DNA of 51,756 nt, taken from Rhodocyclaceae bacterium (GTDB lineage Bacteria > Pseudomonadota > Gammaproteobacteria > Burkholderiales > Rhodocyclaceae). Where the stretch lies: contig JAQTZQ010000006.1 of NCBI GenBank assembly GCA_028687645.1, positions 1-51,756 on the forward strand. The letters run 5' to 3'. A program made the position numbers and the translations under genes. Below are positions 9,897 through 18,290 of this stretch, one piece after another (within the stretch, counting starts at the first letter, position 1; every line of letters starts with the position of its first letter). Below the pieces are notes generated by a model. It saw only the letters and a program-made list of their open reading frames with translations, was not told the DNA's origin and ran no database searches.

Positions 9897-11702
9897 ATGA
9901 AAAGCGGATCAATCAGTGCCACCCTCCTGTCCCTCATGCTCGCTGCCTGTGCCGCGCCAACACCGCGCGAGCCACTGAAGAGCCACATTCGCAGCGAAGC
10001 CATCCCGGCCCAAGCCAGTGCCGGAGATATTCCGCCGACGGTACAGCAATCACTACCTCCACCCAAAGTACGGAGTAGCGGTAAAACCGAAACTTATAGC
10101 GTCTCTGTCGTCAATGTACCTGCTCGCGACCTACTCTTTGCTATTTCCAGAGATGCAAAAATTGAGATCGATACGCACCCGGATATCCAGGGCAACGTCA
10201 CGCTCAATGCCATCAATCAAACCCTGCCGCAATTGCTGTCACGCATCGCCAAGCAAGTCGACATGCGCTTTGAAATGGATGGCCAAAATCTGAGCGTCAT
10301 GCCCGATTCGCCTTTCTTGAAGCATTACAGGGTGGATTACGTCAATATGTCACGTAACGTGACCGGCACGGTATCGGCCAATACGCAAATCGCCACCGGT
10401 GTGCCTGGCGCCAGCGCGGCGAGCAACACCAGCAACAACACTTCCAAGACCGAGATAACCAACACCTCCAAAAACGTATTTTGGGAATCGCTGGAAAAAA
10501 ACATCAAGGACCTCCTGCGCGAGACCGACAAAACCTTCCCGGAGGGCTCCAGCGAAACGGTTACCGAGGAAAACACCAGTCAAAGCGCTACCGGGACTGC
10601 GGCTCTGCCGCAAGGAAATTCGCCGCGCGCATTGCAGAACATTGTCAATGCCTTGCAAGGCACCCCGCCGCCGAGTACAACCGCACAGGCAACCGGCAAC
10701 ACCACGGTACGGCGCAGCACTTTCCGCGAGGCCGCATCGGTCATCATCAACCCGGAGAGTGGGACGGTGACCGTCCGTGCCACGCAACGTCAGCATGACC
10801 GAATTCAGGAATTTGTTGATCGTGTCGTCAATGCTGCCCGCCGCCAAGTCCTGATCGAAGCAACCATTGTCGAAGTTGAACTCGGCGACGGCTACCAGCA
10901 AGGTATCGAATGGAGCCGCCTGCGCACCGACGGGTCGGGGTTTTCAATCAGCCCGGCCTCGATCAATACCAATATCGGCAGCGCGGTTCAGCCCTTCAAA
11001 CTGACTTACCAGAACCTGAGCAACCCGCTCAATCTGATTGCAGCGGTCAATCTGCTCGAAAGTTTCGGTACCGCCAAAGTCTTGTCCAGCCCGCGCCTGT
11101 CGGTGATGAACAATCAGACAGCGCTACTTAAAGTAGTTGAGAACTTTGTCTATTTCAGCGTCAAGGCGGATACCACGACCGCCACCAACGCGCCGATACA
11201 AACTACGGTGACCACCACGCCGCAATCAGTTTCAGTCGGTTTGGTAATGACCGTAACTCCGCAAATCAGCAGCAGTGATGCGGTAATTTTGAATGTGCGC
11301 CCGAGTATTTCCAGCGTGGCAGAGCTTAAACGCGACCCCAACCCGATGATTCCTGCCGATATTCCCAATTTTGTGCCGCAGATTCGCACGCGCGAAATCG
11401 AATCCATCATGCGCGTCAATAGTGGCGAAATTGCGGTGTTGGGTGGCCTGATGACCGATAGCATCGACTGGAAGACAGGGCGCGTACCCTTGGTCGGACA
11501 ACTTCCTTTCGTCGGCGAGGTTTTCAACACGCGAAACAATGCGGGCAAAAAATCCGAGTTGGTGATTTTCCTGCGCCCGGTGGTCATCAAGGACGCCAGT
11601 TTGAATGGTGATTATTCCTCCTATCGCACACAACTCCCCGGTGACAATTATTTTGAGCAGTCGCCGGAGGCGCAGCCATTCAATGTCCAGCCAACGCCAT
11701 AA
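9897..11702 (+). CDS. mshL: MSHA-type pilus secretin MshL
   Basis: Outer-membrane secretin that forms the pilus exit pore. The chosen ATG begins a lipoprotein signal peptide with lipobox LAAC at about residues 16-19; an in-frame ATG at 9789 would place 36 unrelated residues before it. The product has 601 residues. It contains the STN-like domain (FAISRDAKIEIDTHPDIQGNVTLN), the MshL hallmark FWESLEKNIKDLL, and the secretin domain from about residue 310 (RRQVLIEATIVEVELGDGYQQGI). The signature VPLVGQLPFVGEVFNTRNN is near the C-terminus. An insert rich in Ser, Thr and Asn lies at about 165-190. It follows mshM by 104 bases and precedes mshN by nine. Confidence 0.93.
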   Translation: MKSGSISATLLSLMLAACAAPTPREPLKSHIRSEAIPAQASAGDIPPTVQQSLPPPKVRSSGKTETYSVSVVNVPARDLLFAISRDAKIEIDTHPDIQGNVTLNAINQTLPQLLSRIAKQVDMRFEMDGQNLSVMPDSPFLKHYRVDYVNMSRNVTGTVSANTQIATGVPGASAASNTSNNTSKTEITNTSKNVFWESLEKNIKDLLRETDKTFPEGSSETVTEENTSQSATGTAALPQGNSPRALQNIVNALQGTPPPSTTAQATGNTTVRRSTFREAASVIINPESGTVTVRATQRQHDRIQEFVDRVVNAARRQVLIEATIVEVELGDGYQQGIEWSRLRTDGSGFSISPASINTNIGSAVQPFKLTYQNLSNPLNLIAAVNLLESFGTAKVLSSPRLSVMNNQTALLKVVENFVYFSVKADTTTATNAPIQTTVTTTPQSVSVGLVMTVTPQISSSDAVILNVRPSISSVAELKRDPNPMIPADIPNFVPQIRTREIESIMRVNSGEIAVLGGLMTDSIDWKTGRVPLVGQLPFVGEVFNTRNNAGKKSELVIFLRPVVIKDASLNGDYSSYRTQLPGDNYFEQSPEAQPFNVQPTP

Positions 11703-11711
11703 GGTGCGCGC

Positions 11712-12932
11712 ATGAGTCTTTTGATGGATGCACTGAAGCGTGCCGAAACCAGCAAACAGGCCGTCGCACGTAATCTGACGGGACGTGGTCCGGGCGCAAG
11801 CCAAGCGCCAGACCTGAGTCTTGAACCCCTTGCCCACCGCCCGCCTAACCCCGCCAAAACCTTACCTGATCTGGCACAGCACATTGATAGTCTGAACGCC
11901 GATCTGGAAGCCAGCGCCCCGACCACCAAGCCTCAAGCTGGCACGCCAACACCTGCTACGCAAACGACTCACAACGAAGACGAAGCTCGTGCAGCAATTC
12001 GCAACGCCTTTGCCGCCAAGGAAATCGCCCCCCCATCACGCAAACCGCTCTGGCTGGCGATGGGGATTTTGGGCACGGCGGCACTGGCGATTGGCGCTTA
12101 CGTTTGGTTTCAGTTACAGAACATGAGCCAGGGCTCGCTGGCAGCACCGACGCCGAAGATCAACAATGCCGCCGCACCACCCCCCCCGCAGTACGTTGCA
12201 CCAGCGCTCCCCGCTGTACCCATTTTTAGCCCCAATTTGCCGTTGACCGCAAGCAATGCCAATACACAGGCGGGCCCGGCAACGATCAGCAAAAATTCTC
12301 CCCGCCCCCGCCTGACGTCGCGCGAAATAGCGCCGACCGGCACCAGCATCCGCCTGACCCGTAACGAACCCAAGCCTGACGCCAATTTACAGCGCGGCTA
12401 CGCCAATCTTCAAAGCAACGCGCTGGACCAGGCGCGCAGTGACTACGAACAAGCCTTGCGCAATGATCCCAATAACGTCGACGCACTGCTCGGCTTGGCT
12501 GCTGTCGCTCATCGCCAGGGGCGCAGTAGTGATGTCGAGCGCTACCAGCAACGAGCGCTCGAAGTGGATCCTGGTGATAGCAACGCTCAGGCTGCAGCCC
12601 TGGGTAACAGCAATGATCCGCAGACGACTGAAAGCCGTTTGAAAACCCTGCTCGCAGCCCAGCCGGAATCTGCACCGCTCAATTTTGCCCTGGGAAATCT
12701 TTACGCCCGGCAGAACCGCTGGAACGAAGCCCAGCAGGCTTACTTCGATGCAGTGGCCGGCGATACCGACAACCCCGACTATCTCTTCAATCTCGCCGTT
12801 AGCCTCGACCAACTGCGCCAGCCCAAATTGGCTGCACAGCACTACCGCCTGGCGCTTGAGGCTGCCAATCGACGCCCCAGCGCATTCGACCACGAACGCG
12901 CCAGTCGGCGCTTGAGCCAGCTAAGCCCTTAA
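11712..12932 (+). CDS. mshN: MshN-like TPR protein of pilus assembly
   Basis: A 406-residue protein with a cytoplasmic N-terminus (MSLLMDALKRAETSKQ), one membrane span at about 115-133 and a Pro/Ala-rich linker. A C-terminal tetratricopeptide region from about residue 220 (QRGYANLQSNALDQARSDYEQAL and later repeats) follows. This is the arrangement of MshN, found between mshL and mshE in MSHA loci and thought to help stabilise the assembly complex. The gene lies nine bases after mshL and seven before mshE. The assignment rests on layout and position more than on conserved residues. Confidence 0.75.
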   Translation: MSLLMDALKRAETSKQAVARNLTGRGPGASQAPDLSLEPLAHRPPNPAKTLPDLAQHIDSLNADLEASAPTTKPQAGTPTPATQTTHNEDEARAAIRNAFAAKEIAPPSRKPLWLAMGILGTAALAIGAYVWFQLQNMSQGSLAAPTPKINNAAAPPPPQYVAPALPAVPIFSPNLPLTASNANTQAGPATISKNSPRPRLTSREIAPTGTSIRLTRNEPKPDANLQRGYANLQSNALDQARSDYEQALRNDPNNVDALLGLAAVAHRQGRSSDVERYQQRALEVDPGDSNAQAAALGNSNDPQTTESRLKTLLAAQPESAPLNFALGNLYARQNRWNEAQQAYFDAVAGDTDNPDYLFNLAVSLDQLRQPKLAAQHYRLALEAANRRPSAFDHERASRRLSQLSP

Positions 12933-12939
12933 GCCTGCC

Positions 12940-14646
12940 ATGAGTACTTCAAGTTTGCTGCGTCGCCCCCTCGGCCAGATTCTGATCTCGGAAGGCATTC
13001 TTTCCGAAGACCAGTTGCGCATTGCGCTGCTGGAGCAAATGAAGTCCAACCAGCCAATCGGCAAACTGCTGGTTTCGCTCGGATTTGTCTCCGAAGCCAC
13101 GCTGCGCGAGGCGCTGTCAGAAAGCCTGGGCAAACAGAGCATTGATCTTTCCAAAGCCATCATCGACCCACAGGCGCTCAAACTGGTACCGCGCGACATG
13201 GCCAAGCGCTACCACCTGTTGCCACTCGATTTTGACAACGCCAACCAACGCCTGACGCTGGCCATTTCCGACATCAACGACATCGTCGGCCTCGACCGCA
13301 TCCGCTCACTGTTACCAGAACACGTCGAGGTCGATTCGCTGATCGCCGGGGAATCTGAAATCGATCGCGCCATCGACCAGTATTACGGCCACGAGCTGTC
13401 GATTGACGGCATTTTGCATGAAATTGAAACCGGCGAAATTGACTGGAAAAGCCTTTCTGCTTCCGATGACGAATACAGCCAGCCGGTCGTCCGTCTCATT
13501 GATTCGATCCTGACCGATGCCGTCAAGCACGACGCCTCCGATATCCACTTCGAACCGGAAGCCAATTTCCTGCGCATCCGTTATCGCATTGACGGCATGC
13601 TGCGCCAGATTCGCGCCTTGCATAAATCCTACTGGCCGGCGATGACGGTACGCATCAAAGTACTTTCCGGCATGAACATTGCCGAAATGCGCGCGCCACA
13701 GGATGGTCGCATCAGTCTCAGCGTTTCCGGTCGCCAGATCGATTTCCGCGCCGCCTGCCAGCCGACCATCCACGGCGAAAATCTCGTCCTGCGCATTCTC
13801 GACCGGCAAAAAGGCATCGTCCCGCTGGAAAACCTCGGGCTGGCCGAAGATCACCTGCAACGCCTCAAGTTAATGATCGCCCGGCCGGAAGGCATCATTC
13901 TGGTCACCGGCCCAACCGGCAGCGGCAAAACCACGACGCTTTATTCGGTGTTGAACCACATCAACTCCGAAAATATCCACATCATGACGCTCGAAGATCC
14001 CGTCGAGTATCCGATGGCGCTGGTGCGGCAAACTTCGATTGCCGAAACCGCCAAACTTGATTTTGCCAACGGGATCCGCTCAATGATGCGGCAAGACCCG
14101 GATGTCATTCTGGTCGGCGAAATCCGTGATGCCGAGACCGCTGAAATGGCCTTCCGCGCAGCCATGACCGGTCACCAGGTATATTCGACCCTGCACACCA
14201 ACTCGGCCATCGGCGCGATTCCGCGCCTGCTCGATATCGGCGTGCTGCCTGATGTGATGGCCGGTAACATCATCGGTATCGTCGCCCAGCGCCTGATTCG
14301 CCGCCTCTGCGAACATTGCAAATCACCCTATCACGCCGAAGCGCACGAAATCCAGTTGCTTGGCCTGCCCGATGACAGCCATCGCCCCTTGCTTTACCGC
14401 GCCACCGGCTGCGATTTGTGCGATTACCAAGGTTACCGTGGACGTATCGCGATCATGGAACTACTGCGCATTGATGCCAGCATTGACGAACTCATCGCCC
14501 GCCGTGCAACCACCCATGAAATCCGTACTCGCGCCCTGCTGCAAGGTTTTTCAACCCTCGCCGACGACGGCATGCGGCGCGTGCTCAATGGCTCGACCTC
14601 GCTCGAAGAAATCGGGCGCGTGGTCGATCTTACCGATCGGATGTAG
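12940..14646 (+). CDS. mshE: MshE, pilus extension ATPase (GspE/PilB family)
   Basis: Hexameric cytoplasmic ATPase that powers pilin polymerisation. The 568-residue product has an N-terminal MshEN domain (about 1-150) with RPLGQILISEGILSEDQL and KLLVSLGFVSEATL repeats; in the family this domain can bind cyclic di-GMP. The core has Walker A GPTGSGKTTT (324-333), an Asp box, Walker B region DPDVILVGEIRD and His box TLHTNSA. A zinc site is formed by the pairs CEHC and CDLC. All catalytic elements are present, so it should be active. mshG starts two bases after the stop. Confidence 0.94.
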   Translation: MSTSSLLRRPLGQILISEGILSEDQLRIALLEQMKSNQPIGKLLVSLGFVSEATLREALSESLGKQSIDLSKAIIDPQALKLVPRDMAKRYHLLPLDFDNANQRLTLAISDINDIVGLDRIRSLLPEHVEVDSLIAGESEIDRAIDQYYGHELSIDGILHEIETGEIDWKSLSASDDEYSQPVVRLIDSILTDAVKHDASDIHFEPEANFLRIRYRIDGMLRQIRALHKSYWPAMTVRIKVLSGMNIAEMRAPQDGRISLSVSGRQIDFRAACQPTIHGENLVLRILDRQKGIVPLENLGLAEDHLQRLKLMIARPEGIILVTGPTGSGKTTTLYSVLNHINSENIHIMTLEDPVEYPMALVRQTSIAETAKLDFANGIRSMMRQDPDVILVGEIRDAETAEMAFRAAMTGHQVYSTLHTNSAIGAIPRLLDIGVLPDVMAGNIIGIVAQRLIRRLCEHCKSPYHAEAHEIQLLGLPDDSHRPLLYRATGCDLCDYQGYRGRIAIMELLRIDASIDELIARRATTHEIRTRALLQGFSTLADDGMRRVLNGSTSLEEIGRVVDLTDRM

Positions 14647-14648
14647 TC

Positions 14649-15848
14649 ATGCTTTTCGACTACAAGGCGGTCAGTCTCGAAGGGCGGATGGTTTTGGGGC
14701 GTATCGACGCAATGAATACGGTCGACCTCGAAATGCGCCTTAAAAGAATGGAGCTCGACCTTATTTCCGGCAAACCGGTTGAGCACCACAATCTCTTCGG
14801 CCAGCACAAAATTCCCCGACGCGAACTGATCAACCTCTGTTTTCATCTTGATCAATTGACCCGCTCGGGCGTTGCCATTCTGGACGGATTGGGTGATCTG
14901 CGTGACTCGATCGAGAACCCGCGCTTTCGTGAAGTCATCGCCGGCATGATTGAAAATATCGAAGGCGGGCAAACACTGTCCCAGGCGATGGCCAGTTACC
15001 CCAATGTATTCAGTCAGGTATTCGTCAATCTGATCCGCGCTGGCGAATCCAGCGGCCAGTTGCCCGAAGTCTTGAGCAGCCTGACCGAATCCCTGAAATG
15101 GGAGGATGAACTCGCCTCACACACTAAAAAATTGCTGATCTACCCGGCTTTTGTTGCCACCATTGTTTTGAGCACCACTTTTTTTCTGATGGTCTATATG
15201 GTGCCGCAACTGAAGGTGTTTGTTAAAAACATGGGGCATAGCCTGCCCATGCAAACCCAGGTGCTGTTTTTTATTTCAGACATTTTGGTCGATTATTGGG
15301 CGATTTTCATCATTTTCCCCGTCATTGCCATCGTGATTTTGCAATTGATCCTCCGTAGCAATCCACTCGCTCGCTTCAAACTGGATTCACTTAAGCTAAG
15401 CACCCCCATTGTTGGCCCCATTCTTAAAAAAATCATTCTTTCGCGTTTTGCCAATACCTTCGCCATGCTTTACGCGGCAGGCATTCCGGTGCTTGAGTCA
15501 ATCCGTACCACGCAGGAGATCGTTGGCAATCAACTCGTCCAACAAGCCTTGCGAAAAGTCGAGCAATCGATCCGCGAAGGGCAAAACATCGCAGGCGCTT
15601 TTCACGATGCCGGGCTTTTCCCGCCACTGGTAGTGCGCATGCTGCGCGTCGGCGAAACAACAGGCGCACTGGACAAGGCGCTGCTCAATGTCAGCTATTT
15701 TTACAACCGCGACGTACAAGAATCTGCCGGCAAGGCGCAAGCCCTGATTGAGCCCATGCTCACCGTATTCATGGGCGCGCTACTCGGCTGGATCATGCTT
15801 TCCGTTATCGGGCCAATTTACGACGTTATCAGCAAGATCAAGACATGA
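14649..15848 (+). CDS. mshG: MshG, pilus platform protein (GspF/PilC family)
   Basis: Polytopic inner-membrane protein on which the ATPase assembles the pilus. The 399-residue product has two repeated GspF domains. The first runs at about 60-185 (FCFHLDQLTRSGVAILDGLGDLRDS..., NLIRAGESSGQLPEVL), and the second at about 260-385 (FANTFAMLYAAGIPVLESI..., MLRVGETTGALDKAL). Membrane spans lie at about 165-190, 212-237 and 370-392. The duplicated GE(S/T)(S/T)G motif is diagnostic for the family. It overlaps the next gene by four bases. Confidence 0.92.
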   Translation: MLFDYKAVSLEGRMVLGRIDAMNTVDLEMRLKRMELDLISGKPVEHHNLFGQHKIPRRELINLCFHLDQLTRSGVAILDGLGDLRDSIENPRFREVIAGMIENIEGGQTLSQAMASYPNVFSQVFVNLIRAGESSGQLPEVLSSLTESLKWEDELASHTKKLLIYPAFVATIVLSTTFFLMVYMVPQLKVFVKNMGHSLPMQTQVLFFISDILVDYWAIFIIFPVIAIVILQLILRSNPLARFKLDSLKLSTPIVGPILKKIILSRFANTFAMLYAAGIPVLESIRTTQEIVGNQLVQQALRKVEQSIREGQNIAGAFHDAGLFPPLVVRMLRVGETTGALDKALLNVSYFYNRDVQESAGKAQALIEPMLTVFMGALLGWIMLSVIGPIYDVISKIKT

Positions 15849-17362
15849 TCAACCGTCGCCTGCTCTATCTCAACACGCACCGCTTGACCGCCTATCGTTG
15901 GCAGGCTGGCGTGCTGACGCCAGAAGCCTCCTTCGAGATGCACCAAGAGGAGCATCAACGCTTTGCCAGCTACCTGCGAGCCCACCACAACAGCCACTTC
16001 CTGTTGCTGGCCAATGTCAGCGAAGAAGGCTACCAGCTTGAGACGATTCCCTTTCTGCGCAGCGCTGACCGGCAAACCCTGATCACCCGAAAAATCGGCC
16101 AGCATTTCCTCGGTACACCGCTGGCCTTAGCGACTTCACTCGGTTACGAAAAAGATAAGCGCAAAAACGAAAAATTGTTGCTCTGCGCCCTCACCAACCC
16201 GGCACATTTTGCCCCCTGGCTCAAATGTATTGAAGCCGCCGATGCGCCGCTGGCGGGGATTTACAGCATTGCCCAACTCGGTAGCACGCTGTTGCAAAAA
16301 CTGCGTCGCCCCATCAAACGTTGCTTGCTGCTGACCCAGCAAGACCATTCGATCCGCGAAACCTACCTGGTCAACGGGCAAACCCAGTTTTCCCGCATGG
16401 CACCATTGGCCGATAGCAGCATGGCTGGAATCGCCAGTAGCTTTGCCGCCGAGGCCGGCAAACTGCAGCAATACCTGATTGGCCAACGCCTGATTGGTCG
16501 CAGTGATGCTTTACCGGTTTATGTACTGGCGCATCCGCAGGCCATCACTACCGTCCGCAACGCCTGTCACGATACCGGCAACCTGTTATTCGAGATTCTC
16601 GACAGCCATCAGCAAGCCCGGCAAATTAACTTAAAAACCATGCCGGACGACTCCCGAAGTGAGTTGCTCTTTCTCCACCTGCTCGCCACCAGCCCGCCCA
16701 AGCAACAATTTGCCAGCGAAGACCACCGCCACGATTACCGAATTTCCCAAATTCGTGCCGGACTCATCGCGCTCGGCAGCATTGCCCTGCTTGCCGCTAC
16801 CTTGTTCGCCTCAAAGGAATTGCTTCAGACCCACACCTTGAACCAGGAAAGCCAGAAACTCGTTGCGCTTGGCACCGAAATGGATTTCCGCTACCGCGAA
16901 ATTTCGGCCACCTTTCCACAAATCGGTATTGATAACGACACCTTGCGCCGCATCACCAGCCGCTACGGCGAGTTACAGGCCCAGCAACAACTGCCACATA
17001 CGGCCTATCGCTTGGTCGCCAGCGCCCTTGAGCAATCACCGGCAATTATTCTCGACGCGCTGGATTGGCGTATTGGTGAAGCGACGAAGGCGAGCGGCTC
17101 CAACGGCCCGCTCAAGAATGATGAGGTAATAACCCTCAAAGGCCAACTCAGGCTCGACAGCAACGCAACGACCCGACAAACCCTGGCGGTTCTCGATGAA
17201 TTTTTGCGCCTTTTAGCGGTTGACCGTAACCATCAAGTCGAAATAACGCGGCAGCCCTTTGAGATAGATTCCAGTCAGGCACTACGCGGCGGCGACAAAG
17301 ATGACAGCGCCGGCAAACCACGTCCTTTTACAGTGCAGATCACGCGGAGGCTGGCGCCATGA
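15845..17362 (+). CDS. PilM/PilN-like fusion protein of the pilus inner-membrane complex (MshI-like)
   Basis: A 505-residue protein. The first 300 residues are soluble and sit where MSHA and type IV pilus systems encode the actin-like PilM or MshI partner. A membrane span follows at about 305-325 (IRAGLIALGSIALLAATLF). A periplasmic PilN-like domain with coiled coil and a terminal alpha-beta domain completes it. Sequence conservation with PilM is weak by eye, so the identity rests on topology and on its position between MshG and a PilO-like protein. It overlaps both neighbours by four bases. A copy of the repeated 12-mer lies inside it at 17219-17230. Confidence 0.65.
   Translation: MINRRLLYLNTHRLTAYRWQAGVLTPEASFEMHQEEHQRFASYLRAHHNSHFLLLANVSEEGYQLETIPFLRSADRQTLITRKIGQHFLGTPLALATSLGYEKDKRKNEKLLLCALTNPAHFAPWLKCIEAADAPLAGIYSIAQLGSTLLQKLRRPIKRCLLLTQQDHSIRETYLVNGQTQFSRMAPLADSSMAGIASSFAAEAGKLQQYLIGQRLIGRSDALPVYVLAHPQAITTVRNACHDTGNLLFEILDSHQQARQINLKTMPDDSRSELLFLHLLATSPPKQQFASEDHRHDYRISQIRAGLIALGSIALLAATLFASKELLQTHTLNQESQKLVALGTEMDFRYREISATFPQIGIDNDTLRRITSRYGELQAQQQLPHTAYRLVASALEQSPAIILDALDWRIGEATKASGSNGPLKNDEVITLKGQLRLDSNATTRQTLAVLDEFLRLLAVDRNHQVEITRQPFEIDSSQALRGGDKDDSAGKPRPFTVQITRRLAP
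17219..17230 (+). repeat. GTTGACCGTAAC dispersed 12-mer, copy 3
   Basis: Exact copy in the PilM/PilN-like gene, preceded by TTTTAGCG as in the intergenic copy after secF. Translated here as Val-Asp-Arg-Asn. Confidence 0.7.
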
Positions 17363-17955
17363 AATTCACCCAGCGCGACCTGCAAAAACTGCGATGGCAC
17401 CTGCTGTTCGCGGTACTTTTGCTTGGCCTGGCGCTGGTGCTGGGCCTCTGGAGCCAACAACGCTTGCTACAAGCACGAAGCGAATATGCCGCCGCCAAGA
17501 ACCAAGGACAACAAATCGACCAACGCCTGCGTCAGGTACGCACCGAGGAACAGGAAATCAAGGCACGCACCACCTTGTTCCAGCAACTCGAAAAATCCGG
17601 CATGACCGGCGAAGAAAGGCGTCTGGAATGGATAGAGTTGTTGCAAGAACTGCAGGCGCAACTTCAACTACCCGGCATGAGTTACGAATTTGGCCCGCAA
17701 CTCGCCCTCGACAAAGTCGCTGGTGCCGCCTACGCTTATCACAGTAGCCACCTGCACATCCAACTTCGACTCGTCCATGAAGAAGACCTGCTCAACTTCA
17801 CACAACAACTCCAGCAACGTGCCAAAGCCATGGTTTTATTGCGTAGTTGCCGCGTCAACCGCAAACCAGACCCGGCAAGCCTGGCGCAACTGAGCGCCGA
17901 CTGTGATATGGACTGGGTCACCCTGCGCCGCGCCAGTGGCCCCAAGTCACCATGA
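17359..17955 (+). CDS. PilO/MshJ-like pilus assembly protein
   Basis: A 198-residue bitopic protein: a short basic cytoplasmic tail, a membrane span at about 14-33 (LLFAVLLLGLALVLGLW), a coiled coil at about 35-85 and a small periplasmic alpha-beta domain. This is the topology of PilO and MshJ, which pair with the PilN-like domain encoded just upstream. It overlaps both neighbouring genes by four bases and is certainly co-translated with them. The family is assigned by topology and context. Confidence 0.7.
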   Translation: MKFTQRDLQKLRWHLLFAVLLLGLALVLGLWSQQRLLQARSEYAAAKNQGQQIDQRLRQVRTEEQEIKARTTLFQQLEKSGMTGEERRLEWIELLQELQAQLQLPGMSYEFGPQLALDKVAGAAYAYHSSHLHIQLRLVHEEDLLNFTQQLQQRAKAMVLLRSCRVNRKPDPASLAQLSADCDMDWVTLRRASGPKSP

Positions 17956-18287
17956 AAATCTGGCTCGCCTCTCTGCTATTTCTCTGCACCTTCGCCAGCT
18001 GGGCGCAAGCGGAGCCGCTTGGTCGCCTGTTTTTCACCCCCGAGCAACGCACCATCCTTGAGCACCACCGCCAGCAAGGCAGCGCCCATTTTGACCAGGA
18101 AGCCAGCTACACCCTGAACGGAGAAGTAAGGCGCAGCGCTGGGCCAAACACCCGCTGGGTCAATGGTCGAGCACAAAATGCCAGCGGCGCGCCAGGTGGG
18201 CTCATCGGAGAGACCTACCATCCGGCGACGGGCACGCGGGATAGTTTGCTGGGTGGTGGGCAAATTATCGTCACGCCCAGACGTTAA
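17952..18287 (+). CDS. small exported protein of the pilus locus (MshK/PilP position)
   Basis: A 111-residue protein with a clear Sec signal peptide (hydrophobic at about 4-16, cleavage probably after SWAQA at residue 20). The mature part begins EPLGRLFFTPEQR, then carries an Arg/Gln-rich helix and a small beta-rich domain ending GGGQIIVTPRR. In the MSHA order this is where mshK lies, and PilP-like partners of PilN/PilO are small exported proteins of this kind. I see no lipobox. Function is inferred from position only. Confidence 0.65.
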   Translation: MKIWLASLLFLCTFASWAQAEPLGRLFFTPEQRTILEHHRQQGSAHFDQEASYTLNGEVRRSAGPNTRWVNGRAQNASGAPGGLIGETYHPATGTRDSLLGGGQIIVTPRR

Positions 18288-18290
18288 TCT

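Noticed and set aside
11248..11257. TGACCGTAAC inside mshL as another copy of the 12-mer
   Set aside because: Only ten bases match and the flanking bases differ from all other copies, so it may be chance.
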